Assembly: GCA_902491795.1 (NCBI GenBank) | Contig: CABUIX010000016.1 | Location: 1-40,000 of the forward strand | From: an uncultured Bacteroidales bacterium | GTDB taxonomy: Bacteria; Bacteroidota; Bacteroidia; Bacteroidales; UBA932 | Direction: 5' to 3' | Length of the DNA: 40,000 bases | Part shown: positions 23,766-31,683 of the stretch, in pieces | How positions within the stretch are numbered: position 1 is the first letter of the stretch | Layout of the letters: the number at the start of each line of letters is the position of its first letter | The notes under the pieces: generated by a model | What the model was told of the DNA's origin: nothing | Databases searched by the model: none | The model's input: the letters and a program-made list of their open reading frames with translations, nothing else | Program-made: the position numbers and the translations under genes

Positions 23766-24899
23766 CTATTTTATTCCTAATTCCCGTTTTAACCATACCT
23801 CCATTATGGGGTCGGGAATCACTACCTGGCGTTTCTCGATCTCTATAAGTTCTTTCTTGACTAAAGCCCGCTTTACAATACTTACATTGGCAGACGAACC
23901 GAGCTGATATTTATGCAGGACTTCCTGTGTAGTAAACTCGCTGTGGATGCCATCAATAACAGCTCGAAGGAAATTCATTTGATAGGTTGTCAAGCTCTCG
24001 GTCTGCTTCTCGAATAACGGAGTATTCTGGTCAATGATATCCTGATACGCAGCTTCGAAATCTTGTTCTGTCGCAACTCTGTCTGTATGAATCCATACTA
24101 ACCATGCTAACTGCTGTACATACGAAGAATGATTATCCACCCTTTGGCAAATCTTCTCGGCCAACTCTTCAGAGATTTGCTTGCCGGTAACTTCAAATCG
24201 TCTGCAAATATATTCTACCCAATCTTGAGTAGCGATCTTTGACAGATAAATTGCATCTCCGAATTTATAAAACGGATAACTCTTCTTTTCAAATAGTTCA
24301 TTCATCAGATGTTTTTTGCTCCCGAAAAGGCAATAGGATACGGATTTCTGTAACTGCCAAACTGAGCGTAAACGTTTCTGAAAGGTTTTGGAATCCTTAA
24401 ACTCTGCGATCTGTTGGAATTCGTCAATGCATACAACGATATTGCACCCTTTCTTTTGAGCTATTTTCTCTGGAAGTTGCAGGATTTCATCAATATCGTT
24501 GCTTTTGGGATTTATTTCAAGCGATATGGAAAAATCCGTCATAGGATCAGGTCCGATTGAGATTCTTGGAGTGATATGCGCCAAGAACAGTTTGGCATTT
24601 TCAAGCCACTCCTCTAATTTTGAAGAGGTTTGTTTGAGAATCGCGGAAGCGAATGCGTCATAGAAATCCTTGTCGCTGCGGCAAGAGAAAATATCTAGAT
24701 ATACAACCTTCAACTGATCGGATTGTACCAAACGACATACTTTCTGCACCAAAGAGGTCTTGCCCCAACGGCGAGGAGAAATCAGTACTGTATTTACGCC
24801 ATGACGGAAGTTCAACAACAAACGCTCCGTCTCTTTTTCTCGATCAGTAAAGTTATCTCCCGATGTTGCAACTCCGAATGTAAAAGGTTTATTCTCCAT
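23766..24899 (-). CDS. AAA ATPase, archaeal-type (COG1672-like)
   Basis: 377 aa. Starts MENKPFTFGVATSGDNFTDREKE, a typical N-terminus for this group. Walker A is SPRRWGKTSL (41-50), Walker B is CNIVVCIDEFQQI near 158, and the sensor region is YCLFGSKKHLM near 205. The C-terminal third (LTTYQMNFLRAVIDGIHSEFTTQEVLHKYQ) looks like a winged-helix domain. Members of this STAND-like ATPase group are common in mobile or accessory parts of Bacteroidota genomes; their function is unknown to me. The gene is AT-rich and next to a methylase relic, so this block is probably foreign. It has a well-formed promoter with tandem repeats. It is intact, with a normal stop. Confidence 0.82.
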   Translation of the reverse strand: MENKPFTFGVATSGDNFTDREKETERLLLNFRHGVNTVLISPRRWGKTSLVQKVCRLVQSDQLKVVYLDIFSCRSDKDFYDAFASAILKQTSSKLEEWLENAKLFLAHITPRISIGPDPMTDFSISLEINPKSNDIDEILQLPEKIAQKKGCNIVVCIDEFQQIAEFKDSKTFQKRLRSVWQLQKSVSYCLFGSKKHLMNELFEKKSYPFYKFGDAIYLSKIATQDWVEYICRRFEVTGKQISEELAEKICQRVDNHSSYVQQLAWLVWIHTDRVATEQDFEAAYQDIIDQNTPLFEKQTESLTTYQMNFLRAVIDGIHSEFTTQEVLHKYQLGSSANVSIVKRALVKKELIEIEKRQVVIPDPIMEVWLKRELGIK

Positions 24900-24920
24900 G
24901 TATCGCTAAATTGTCTACAT

Positions 24921-24952
24921 CAAAAGTAAGAAATGTTTTTATTACTAACAAT
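24921..24952 (-). promoter_or_regulatory. Promoter of the AAA ATPase gene
   Basis: On the minus strand ATTG (24952-24949), a 20-base spacer and TACTTTTG (24928-24921) fit the Bacteroidota consensus. The start codon lies 22 bases after the -7 element. Confidence 0.65.
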
Positions 24953-24963
24953 TTTATTACTAA
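24937..24963. repeat. Tandem 12-bp repeats at the AAA ATPase promoter
   Basis: TTTTATTACTAA occurs at 24937-24948 and again, identically, at 24952-24963, with a 15-base period. Together they flank and overlap the -33 element. Repeats in this position suggest binding sites for a regulator, perhaps the ATPase itself through its C-terminal winged helix. Confidence 0.65.
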
Positions 24964-25202
24964 TAAAAATATTACAGCCGCATTCTAAGGCGTTTCTATA
25001 GATCACATTGCTTTATTCCATACGGAATTAGTCACTATAGACAAAGCTCCTCAAATTAAGAATAGCCCTAACCATTGATCAAGAGCGTAGTTCAGTAATA
25101 TCCTTGACTTTCGGCCATTATCCTCTCATATGATATGATGAATATTTACAAATGTCTTGATGCAAAACACCGCAAAAGCAGCAAGAATTCTCCAAAATAG
25201 CA

Positions 25203-25210
25203 TATTTTTG
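25203..25210 (+). promoter_or_regulatory. -7 element for the small membrane protein gene
   Basis: Perfect TATTTTTG, 25 bases before the ATG at 25236. No TTTG at the expected -33 distance. Confidence 0.4.
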
Positions 25211-25235
25211 CTATAAACCGATAAAACAGACTGCC

Positions 25236-25550
25236 ATGATTGATTTTACGACAGACCTGTGGCTCATTCTGATAGCCTTGGCAAATACTCTGCTGCTACT
25301 GCTGCTTCACAGGACACTTCATGTTAAGGCCGAAACAGTCAGAAGATTCCTGACATTCCGGTTTGCAGATTCGCTTGACTTTTTCGATCACCTCGTCAAA
25401 GACATCCTTGTCTCGCTAATCATCGCCCACCTGATGATCTACCTTGGAGCCGGCAAAACCTACACGCTGATTACCGTAATCGCCCTGCACATCATCGCAG
25501 ACATTCCAGTCACGGCATACTACCGAAAGAATTCCACTCGGCATAATTAA
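25236..25550 (+). CDS. Small membrane protein of unknown function
   Basis: 104 aa. I do not recognise the family. Three hydrophobic segments are visible, at about 7-25 (LWLILIALANTLLLLLLH), 58-75 (ILVSLIIAHLMIYLGAG) and 77-95 (YTLITVIALHIIADIPV). The loop between the first two is charged and aromatic (KAETVRRFLTFRFADSLDFF), and the tail is basic and polar. It is probably an inner-membrane protein. It is alone on its strand and converges on the ABM-domain lipoprotein gene. The ATG is preceded at short distance by a -7 element, which supports it being expressed. Confidence 0.62.
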   Translation: MIDFTTDLWLILIALANTLLLLLLHRTLHVKAETVRRFLTFRFADSLDFFDHLVKDILVSLIIAHLMIYLGAGKTYTLITVIALHIIADIPVTAYYRKNSTRHN

Positions 25551-25603
25551 AGAAAGAGAGGGATGACGGAAATGACCTCCGGGCAGTGACGCCTCTATCC
25601 CCG

Positions 25604-26059
25604 TCACTCAACCCAGTTGGAGATGTGGCTTGAGGGGTTCAGAGGAGTCTGGTCCGAGAGCACAAGCGACTTGACCATGTGCAGGGTCCCCTGCTTGTAT
25701 TTTTGGAAATGCCCCGACGCAATGTGTTTATGGTATGCTTCCTCAGAAGCGTAGGTCTCGAGTATCGTGATCATGCAGGGATTCTCCTTGTCCGCAAGCG
25801 CATACATTGTGAGGACCCCCGGTTCGGTGCGCAGCGAGGTTTCCCCCACTTCCACTGCATATCTCATGTATTCCTCAAGGTATTCCGGATATACTTCTAT
25901 CTTCGACAGGCGCACAATCCCGTCGGACTGCATCTCCTGTTTGACGCAGTTGCTTGTTTCAATTGTCTTTTCCATACTCTCCGAACCGGATTCTGTCCGG
26001 TTTCCGCATGCCGTCGCGAGCAGAACGGCCGCACATGCGGCAATAATCAATTTGTTCAT
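25604..26059 (-). CDS. Lipoprotein with antibiotic-biosynthesis-monooxygenase (ABM) domain
   Basis: 151 aa. Signal peptide with lipobox LATAC, anchored at Cys18; the exported domain is residues about 47-135. RLSKIEVYPEYLEEYMRYAV ... LRTEPGVLTMYALADKENPC ... ILETYASEEAYHKHIASGHF is the dimeric ferredoxin-like ABM fold used by quinol monooxygenases (YgiN) and heme-degrading enzymes, with the conserved H-x-x-S-x-H-F ending. ABM proteins work without cofactors on quinols or polyketides, or degrade heme. The substrate is unknown here. Export as a lipoprotein is unusual among characterised members. It overlaps the upstream amidohydrolase by 4 bases, so the two exported enzymes probably act on related aromatic compounds (inference). 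Confidence 0.83.
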   Translation of the reverse strand: MNKLIIAACAAVLLATACGNRTESGSESMEKTIETSNCVKQEMQSDGIVRLSKIEVYPEYLEEYMRYAVEVGETSLRTEPGVLTMYALADKENPCMITILETYASEEAYHKHIASGHFQKYKQGTLHMVKSLVLSDQTPLNPSSHISNWVE

Positions 26060-27099
26060 TGTTTCCGATATTCAATGTTGAAAAGCGAGGCGGCGTTTCC
26101 TCCGAGAATTCCGTCGGCATATGGTGCAAGTTCCTTATCCTCCTTCAGAAGAGTCTTGAGCCGCGACAGGCCGGCAGCGAGAACCTCCGGCGGCTGGTAC
26201 GGATAATCTGAACCGTAGAGCAAGTGGTCTGGTGAGGTGATCCCGAGAAGCGACTTCAGCACCTCAGGAGAAGGATTTCCCGCAAGGTCATAATAGAGAT
26301 TTCGCAGGTTCGCCTCCCAGTCAATCGCCGCCGCCATCCCCTTTTCCGACATGAAACGGTTGATTCCGCCGGCTCTTGGAATCGCAAGAGGTAGAAATGA
26401 CCCGCAGTGCGGCACGACGAATCTTATTTTCGGGAAACGTGCGGGAACGTTGTGCGCTATCATGTTCAATACTGCGCGGGTTGTCTCGGCGGGATATTCG
26501 TATGCCGCGAGCGGCATAGAGGCAACCAGAGACTCATTCAGCGGAACCGGTTTGTGTGGGTGCAGTATTACAACTGCCCCACGTTCGTTCAGAACGCACA
26601 TCAGGCTGTCGAGTGCCGGATCTCCGAGATACTGTCCGCGGCTGTTGGTCGCCAGTTTGACTCCGTCAGCCTTCAGAGTGTCAAGCGCATAGACCGCTTC
26701 CCGCACGGCCGCTTCAACATCAGGAAGAGGCAGCGCTGCGCAGAACAGAAATTTTCCGGGATATTCGGCCTCGAGAGCCGCGGAGGCAAGGTTGTACTTG
26801 TGCACCTCCCTCCGGCATTCACCGCTGTCTCCGAAATAAGGCTGCGGAGCTGGCATCGAGAGCACGGACACGCCGATTCCCGATGCTCTCATGAATTCAA
26901 GATGAGAGCCCGCATCCCATGAGGGCAGCGGCCAGTTTTCGTCCATAGCCGCTCCCTTGTCCTCCAGAAAGCGTACAAACTCCGGAAGCACATTGTGGCT
27001 GTGGACATCGATTATTCCTCGGGCATGTGCGGTGCCGTGAATAATGAAAGCGCACATCATAACTACAAGTATTCCTTTCACCCTTGCCAATTCTGCCAT
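26056..27099 (-). CDS. Exported amidohydrolase of the ACMSD/amidohydrolase-2 family
   Basis: 347 aa from the ATG at 27099. An in-frame start at 27132 exists but lies within the predicted promoter. The N-terminus has a hydrophobic signal sequence (GILVVMMCAFIIHGTAHARG) and the mature enzyme begins at GIIDVHSHNVLPEF with the metal-binding HxH (His33, His35). Later metal/catalytic blocks are VVILHPHKPVP, RFVVPHCGSFLPLAIP and LLYGSDYPYQPPEVL, where the Asp closes the active site. The family includes aminocarboxymuconate-semialdehyde decarboxylase and 6-methylsalicylate/gamma-resorcylate decarboxylases, so decarboxylation or hydrolysis of an aromatic or carboxylic substrate is likely. The substrate is not readable. 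It overlaps the ABM lipoprotein (ATGA) and forms a two-gene operon with it. Confidence 0.85.
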   Translation of the reverse strand: MAELARVKGILVVMMCAFIIHGTAHARGIIDVHSHNVLPEFVRFLEDKGAAMDENWPLPSWDAGSHLEFMRASGIGVSVLSMPAPQPYFGDSGECRREVHKYNLASAALEAEYPGKFLFCAALPLPDVEAAVREAVYALDTLKADGVKLATNSRGQYLGDPALDSLMCVLNERGAVVILHPHKPVPLNESLVASMPLAAYEYPAETTRAVLNMIAHNVPARFPKIRFVVPHCGSFLPLAIPRAGGINRFMSEKGMAAAIDWEANLRNLYYDLAGNPSPEVLKSLLGITSPDHLLYGSDYPYQPPEVLAAGLSRLKTLLKEDKELAPYADGILGGNAASLFNIEYRKQ

Positions 27100-27129
27100 G
27101 CCCGGCAGGACATGGACTAAAGTCAGCAG

Positions 27130-27137
27130 CAAAGCTA
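27130..27137 (-). promoter_or_regulatory. -7 element for the amidohydrolase-ABM operon
   Basis: Perfect TAGCTTTG on the minus strand, 30 bases before the ATG at 27099. No clear -33. It favours 27099 over 27132 as the start. Confidence 0.45.
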
Positions 27138-27188
27138 CCGCGAATCAAGCGAAATGATGTTGAAGGAAGACGGAAGTTTGTACCCGTT

Positions 27189-30148
27189 TTACTGAACTTC
27201 GTCCAGAGCCTTCACCACTGCCCTGTTCTCCTTGCCGTCAATGCAGACCGTAAGTTCATGGTCATAGTGCACGATCCTCACGAACTCACTCTCGTATTCG
27301 GCGTCCATCGCGTCCAGAGCCTCAAAATCGCAGTACTCGCCCGGGCGGGAATAAGGATTCACGTTGACGTATCCGGCATTGAAGGATGTCATGTTCTGGA
27401 AGAAATGCGTACCCTGGCTAGGGTCAATGCGGAAATTCTCGAGACAGCACTCCACGATCACCTTTGCTTCGGAAATGTTGCTCCACTGCACCGGGACACC
27501 GAGCGACGGGATGCTGGAGCCCCAGCGGCCGAAACCGATGAGAACATAATTTCGTCCCTGCTCGCGCATGCGGTTGTTTATTGCAGTCACCTCCGCAGCC
27601 ATTTCCCTTGTCTTCATCACGTCAAAGCTGTCGCGCTTCAGATACACGATATCATAGATTCCTGAAATCGCCCCGGGACCTATGGCGCATCCTGACGACA
27701 GCAGCGCCCCGCTGGTGTCGAGAGAGTTCCAATCCACCTTGTTGAAATTGTTCACGGCGGATATTGGCCTGATCTGCAGTACGTTGAAGACAGCCGCCCT
27801 GTCCGGTCCCCTGTCAAGATCTGCGGCAAACTCAATCTCGACCGCACACTTCACTTCTTTCCGCGTTATCTCAAGCAGCGTATTGATGATGTCAGCGATA
27901 GGGAACGTGTTGTACTTGAGCATGTGGGCGAAAGTCACGAACTTGGGCCCGGGAGGCACCGGAGAGTCCACTATCCGCTGATTCTCGTAGTCCCAGGTCG
28001 AAACCACCTTGGAAAACGAACGGAATTTCCCGCACTCTGATATCGGTATGCGCTCCAAGTTGACGGCATCGTCGACCGAAGTCTTGAACTTGTCCGGCTG
28101 GAGATTCAGCGCGAACATGGCCTGCTGCGTCTCCCTCATTGTGAGGTCGGGTGTGGAGGTCTGGAGCACATTTTTCGGGTACTTCGGAGAGAAGCGCAGC
28201 ACCTGGTCTCCGTCGACCACGGCCTTCCCCAGACCGAACGCAAGTTTCGCGACCCCGTCCTCGGGGGTCTCGTAGCCTATGGGATAGAAATTGATTGACC
28301 TGGCAACTCCGGAGAAGGTCGGGAAATAGTACCCGCCGTCCTCGCTGCCGCAGATTTCCTGCAGCACGATGGCCATCTTCTCTTCCGAAATCACGTTTGA
28401 AGTGGAAATGATGTACCCTCTCGAGGAGGCAAAATATACCGATGCATAGACACTCTTGATTGCCTTCGACAGCAGTCTCAGTTCCTGGTCCTCGTTTTCA
28501 GTGTGCGGAATCATATAGGTGGAGTACACTCCGGCAAACGGCTGGTAGTAGGAGTCCTCAAGCATCGAAGAAGAACGCACGGCAAGCGGACGACGCACGT
28601 TGCGTATGAACACACGCAGGGCTTCAGTAAGCTTTGCCGGCAGGGTCGAGGCCACGAACTCCGAAAGGATTTCCGCATCGGTCAGGTCCGAATTGATCAC
28701 ATACTGGAGGCCGTTCTCCAGAATGAACTTGTCGAAATACTCGGTTGTGATCACAAGTGTGCGCGGCACCAGTACGCGGACGTCTTCCCACTTGCCGTAA
28801 AGGTCATATTTCGAGAGGATGTGGTTCAGGAAGGCCAATCCCCTCGCCTTGCCTCCGAGCGAGCCGCTGCCGAGCCTGGAGAACCAGATAGCGTCATTGT
28901 AGGTAGCCGGATCGAAGCTGGCCACCACACCCAGCCCCTGGCGCATTCTGTAGTCATGCAGCATGCGCAGGTTGAGCTTGCGTATCTCGGACAGATCAGT
29001 GTCGGCATTGACGTTGACATTGCGGAACGAGTCTCCTATGCTGAAAAGACCTCGACTGTAGAGCCAGCGCGATATGTAGTTCTTGCCCGCAAAATACAGC
29101 AGGGCCTGGTCCGACATCGTGGAGACGAGTTTCTCGAACTCGAACAGGTTCCTCGCCCTCGCCAGTTCCTGCCCGGTATTGGGGTCAGTAACGATGAAGT
29201 CGCCGAAAGAAAACTCACGGGCAATGTACTCACCCAACTGGTGGATCAGCGTCTTTGAAGTCTTGCGCACGAATCCGACTCCGAGCTCTTCGGCAACGGA
29301 CCTCATGCTTTCCTGCGACGACTGCAACAGATACGGAAGCGTAGGGTTCTCCGCCTTGATGAGCCGGCAGAGATTGATTCCGGCATCGATCACCTCCGTG
29401 TCGCGCCTGTCGCCCTTGTGCATGATGAAGCCGACGTCGGAGATGATTCCAAGCATATTGCTGCGGTACTTGCGGTAGAGTTCGAGAGCTTCATCATAGC
29501 AGGTCGCGAGAAGGATTTTCGGGCGTGCGCGCTTGCGCATGTACTGCTGCTCCTCATTGAGAGCATCTCTGACCGCCTCGTTGTTCTGCTGAAGCACGAG
29601 CTTGTAGAGAAGCGGAAGATATGCGGAATAATAGCGCACCGAATCTTCAACGAGCATGATCGTGCGCACGCCCATCTCAAGAATGTCGTGCTCGGCGTTC
29701 AACTTGTCCTCAAGCAGCTTGATTATCGCTATTATCAGGTCAGTGCTGTTGTTCCAGCTGAACACGTAGTCTATATTGTCTTGTCCTGCTGCGCGATGTA
29801 ATTGTAGATGACCTTGGAATATGAGGACATCAGCACTATCGGGGTCTGCGGGATGATTTCCTTGGCGAGACCCGCGAATTCAAACACGTCGAGCTTGCCG
29901 ACATTGAACATCGTGATGATCAGGTCGTATTTGTCCCCCTGGCGTTTCAGCAGGTCAAGTGCTTCGATGGTGGACTCCACCCGGTCGATTGACGGCGGAT
30001 TGCTCAGGTTGAGTTCGGCGTAGTCCTGCGAGATCCGCGCCTCAATATGGCCATCCTCCTCAAGAGAGAAGCTGTCGTAGTTGTTGCATATCAGCAGGAT
30101 GTTGCGTATCCTCCTGACCATCAGCCGGGTGTAGTCCTGTCCAAACAT
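27189..30148 (-). pseudogene. PEP/pyruvate-binding domain protein with receiver-like domains, split by one frameshift
   Basis: Two adjacent minus-strand ORFs in different frames look like one gene of about 985 codons. The N-terminal part (30148-29771, 125 aa, start MFGQDYTRLMVRRIRNILLI) is a receiver-like domain and stops at TAG (29773-29771) after YNYIAQQDKTI. One base back the reading continues NIDYVFSWNNSTDLIIAIIK into an open frame to 27189. That second part has another receiver-like region (TIMLVEDSVRYY ... LGIISDVGFIMHKGD), then a PPDK N-terminal ATP-grasp domain (RLGSGSLGGKARGLAFLNHIL near 290, PLAVRSSSMLEDSYYQPFAG). No phosphohistidine swivel domain is seen, so PEP synthase activity is doubtful. 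Full-length relatives in Bacteroidota carry both parts in one frame. It lies 10 bases after gdhA. A lost base, a sequence error or reinitiation at the GTG 29765-29763 are all possible. Confidence 0.82.
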
Positions 30149-30158
30149 AAGCAAGTCC

Positions 30159-31514
30159 TTAAACGAGTCCCTGGTCAACCATCGCGTTGGCAACCTTGAT
30201 GAAGCCGGCGATGTTGGCGCCCTTCACATAGTTGATGTAGCCGTCCTCTTCCTTGCCGTACTTCAGGCAGGAAGCATGAATGTCGGACATGATGCGGTGC
30301 AGATGGGCATCAACTTCTTCAGAAGTCCATTTCTGGCGTATCGAATTCTGGGTCATCTCAAGTCCGGACGTTGCCACTCCTCCGGCATTTGAAGCCTTTC
30401 CGGGAGAATAGAGCAGTTTCGCGTTCCGGAAAATTTCGATGGCATCAGGGGTCGTTGGCATGTTGGCGCCTTCAGCAACGCACCAGCAGCCGTTCTTCAC
30501 GAGTTTTTCGGCATCGGCAGCCTCAATTTCATTCTGGGTGGCGCAAGGGAGAGCAATGTCGCACGGAACGCCCCAAGGCCTCTCGCCAGGATAATATGTT
30601 GCCTGAGGATACTTCTCAGCATACTCCCTGATGCGACCACGGCGCACGTTCTTGAGTTCGAACACGTAAGCAAGCTTTTCTTCGTCCAGTCCTTCGGGAT
30701 CATGGATGTATCCGTCGGAGTCCGAGAGGGTCACGACCTTGGCACCAAGCCTCATAGCCTTCTGTGCCGCATACTGCGCAACATTTCCTGAACCTGAAAT
30801 GAGGACGGTCTGCCCTTCAAATGTCTTTCCTTTGAGCGCCATCATCTCCTGAGCAAAATAGCAGACACCGTATCCGGTTGCTTCGGGTCGCAGCAGGCTG
30901 CCTCCCCATGCCAGGCCCTTTCCTGTCATGGAACCGGTAAACTCGTCGCGAAGGCGCTTGTACTGTCCGAACATGAAGCCGACCTCACGTCCGCCGACTC
31001 CGATGTCGCCTGCAGGCACATCAGTGTCGGGCCCGATATGCCGCTGAAGTTCGGTCATGAAACTCTGGCAGAAACGCATGACTTCCGCATCAGACTTGCC
31101 TCTCGGATTGAAGTCAGCACCGCCCTTGGCTCCGCCCATGGGCAGGGTCGTGAGCGCGTTCTTGAAGGTCTGTTCGAATGCGAGGAACTTCATGATGCTG
31201 AGGTTCACGCTGGCGTGAAAACGGATTCCTCCCTTGTACGGGCCGATGGCACTATTCATCTGCACCCTATAGCCGCGGTTGATGTGGATTTCGCCACGGT
31301 CGTCGGTCCACGGCACCCTGAACATGATGACGCGTTCCGGCTCCACCATCCTTTCAAGGATCTTCAGATCCATGAGGTACGGATATGCAACCACGTAGTC
31401 GGCTACACTTTCCACGACCTCCCTCACTGCCTGGTGGAATTCGCTCTCACCCGGATTGCGCGAGACAAGTTCAGACATGAACTTCTCGACATAATTTTTG
31501 GTAAACTTGTCCAT
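30159..31514 (-). CDS. gdhA: Glutamate dehydrogenase, hexameric class I (probably NADP-specific)
   Basis: Interconverts 2-oxoglutarate plus ammonium and glutamate. The 451-aa length and the blocks INRGYRVQMNSAIGPYKGGIRFH (substrate lysine K94), LPMGGAKGGADFNPRG with catalytic K130, and GDIGVGGREVGFMFGQYKRL identify the 50-kDa class. The coenzyme fold starts at VLISGSGNVAQYAAQKA near 243; the residue pattern after the second strand (TLSDSDGYI) fits NADP use, but this is an inference. It stands apart from glnN-gltBD. It offers the low-affinity, energy-saving route when ammonium is plentiful. It has its own promoter and is followed by the frameshifted PEP-binding protein gene. Confidence 0.96.
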   Translation of the reverse strand: MDKFTKNYVEKFMSELVSRNPGESEFHQAVREVVESVADYVVAYPYLMDLKILERMVEPERVIMFRVPWTDDRGEIHINRGYRVQMNSAIGPYKGGIRFHASVNLSIMKFLAFEQTFKNALTTLPMGGAKGGADFNPRGKSDAEVMRFCQSFMTELQRHIGPDTDVPAGDIGVGGREVGFMFGQYKRLRDEFTGSMTGKGLAWGGSLLRPEATGYGVCYFAQEMMALKGKTFEGQTVLISGSGNVAQYAAQKAMRLGAKVVTLSDSDGYIHDPEGLDEEKLAYVFELKNVRRGRIREYAEKYPQATYYPGERPWGVPCDIALPCATQNEIEAADAEKLVKNGCWCVAEGANMPTTPDAIEIFRNAKLLYSPGKASNAGGVATSGLEMTQNSIRQKWTSEEVDAHLHRIMSDIHASCLKYGKEEDGYINYVKGANIAGFIKVANAMVDQGLV

Positions 31515-31536
31515 AAGGTAATTTTTGTCAATCTTT

Positions 31537-31544
31537 CAAAGATA
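31537..31544 (-). promoter_or_regulatory. -7 element of the gdhA promoter
   Basis: Perfect TATCTTTG on the minus strand, 22 bases before the gdhA ATG. No convincing TTTG at the -33 position, which may mean activator dependence. No leader peptide or terminator lies between it and the gene. Confidence 0.5.
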
Positions 31545-31628
31545 CCCATTATTATTTGAAATCACATCATCGGCATAAAATACACGGGTGACAAAAAAAT
31601 TAAAAAAGTCGTTCAACAACAGTGATTT

Positions 31629-31661
31629 TTTGTAGCTTTAGTGTCGGTTTTATTACCTTAT
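31629..31661 (+). promoter_or_regulatory. Probable promoter of the lipoprotein pair
   Basis: TTTG (31629-31632), a 21-base spacer and TACCTTAT (31654-31661, two mismatches) lie just upstream of the ATG at 31684, divergent from the gdhA promoter. Confidence 0.35.
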
Positions 31662-31683
31662 AGTTTCACTAAAATCTTTAAAA

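Larger units (their letters stand above)
24900..25235. other. AT-rich intergenic region between the AAA ATPase and the membrane protein
   Basis: 336 bases. It holds the ATPase promoter and tandem repeats near its left end and a -7 element for the membrane protein near its right end. In between (about 24970-25195) I see no ORF, RNA gene or hairpin with a T-run. It may be another decayed stretch. Confidence 0.6.

Noticed and set aside
25586..25607. GTGACG-N10-CGTCAC inverted repeat between the membrane protein and the ABM lipoprotein genes
   Set aside because: No T-run follows on either strand and it overlaps a stop codon; too weak to call a terminator.
29763..29785. Programmed -1 frameshift in the PEP-binding protein gene
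   Set aside because: The required site lacks an X-XXY-YYZ slippery heptamer and no strong downstream hairpin was seen; a base loss or sequence error is simpler.
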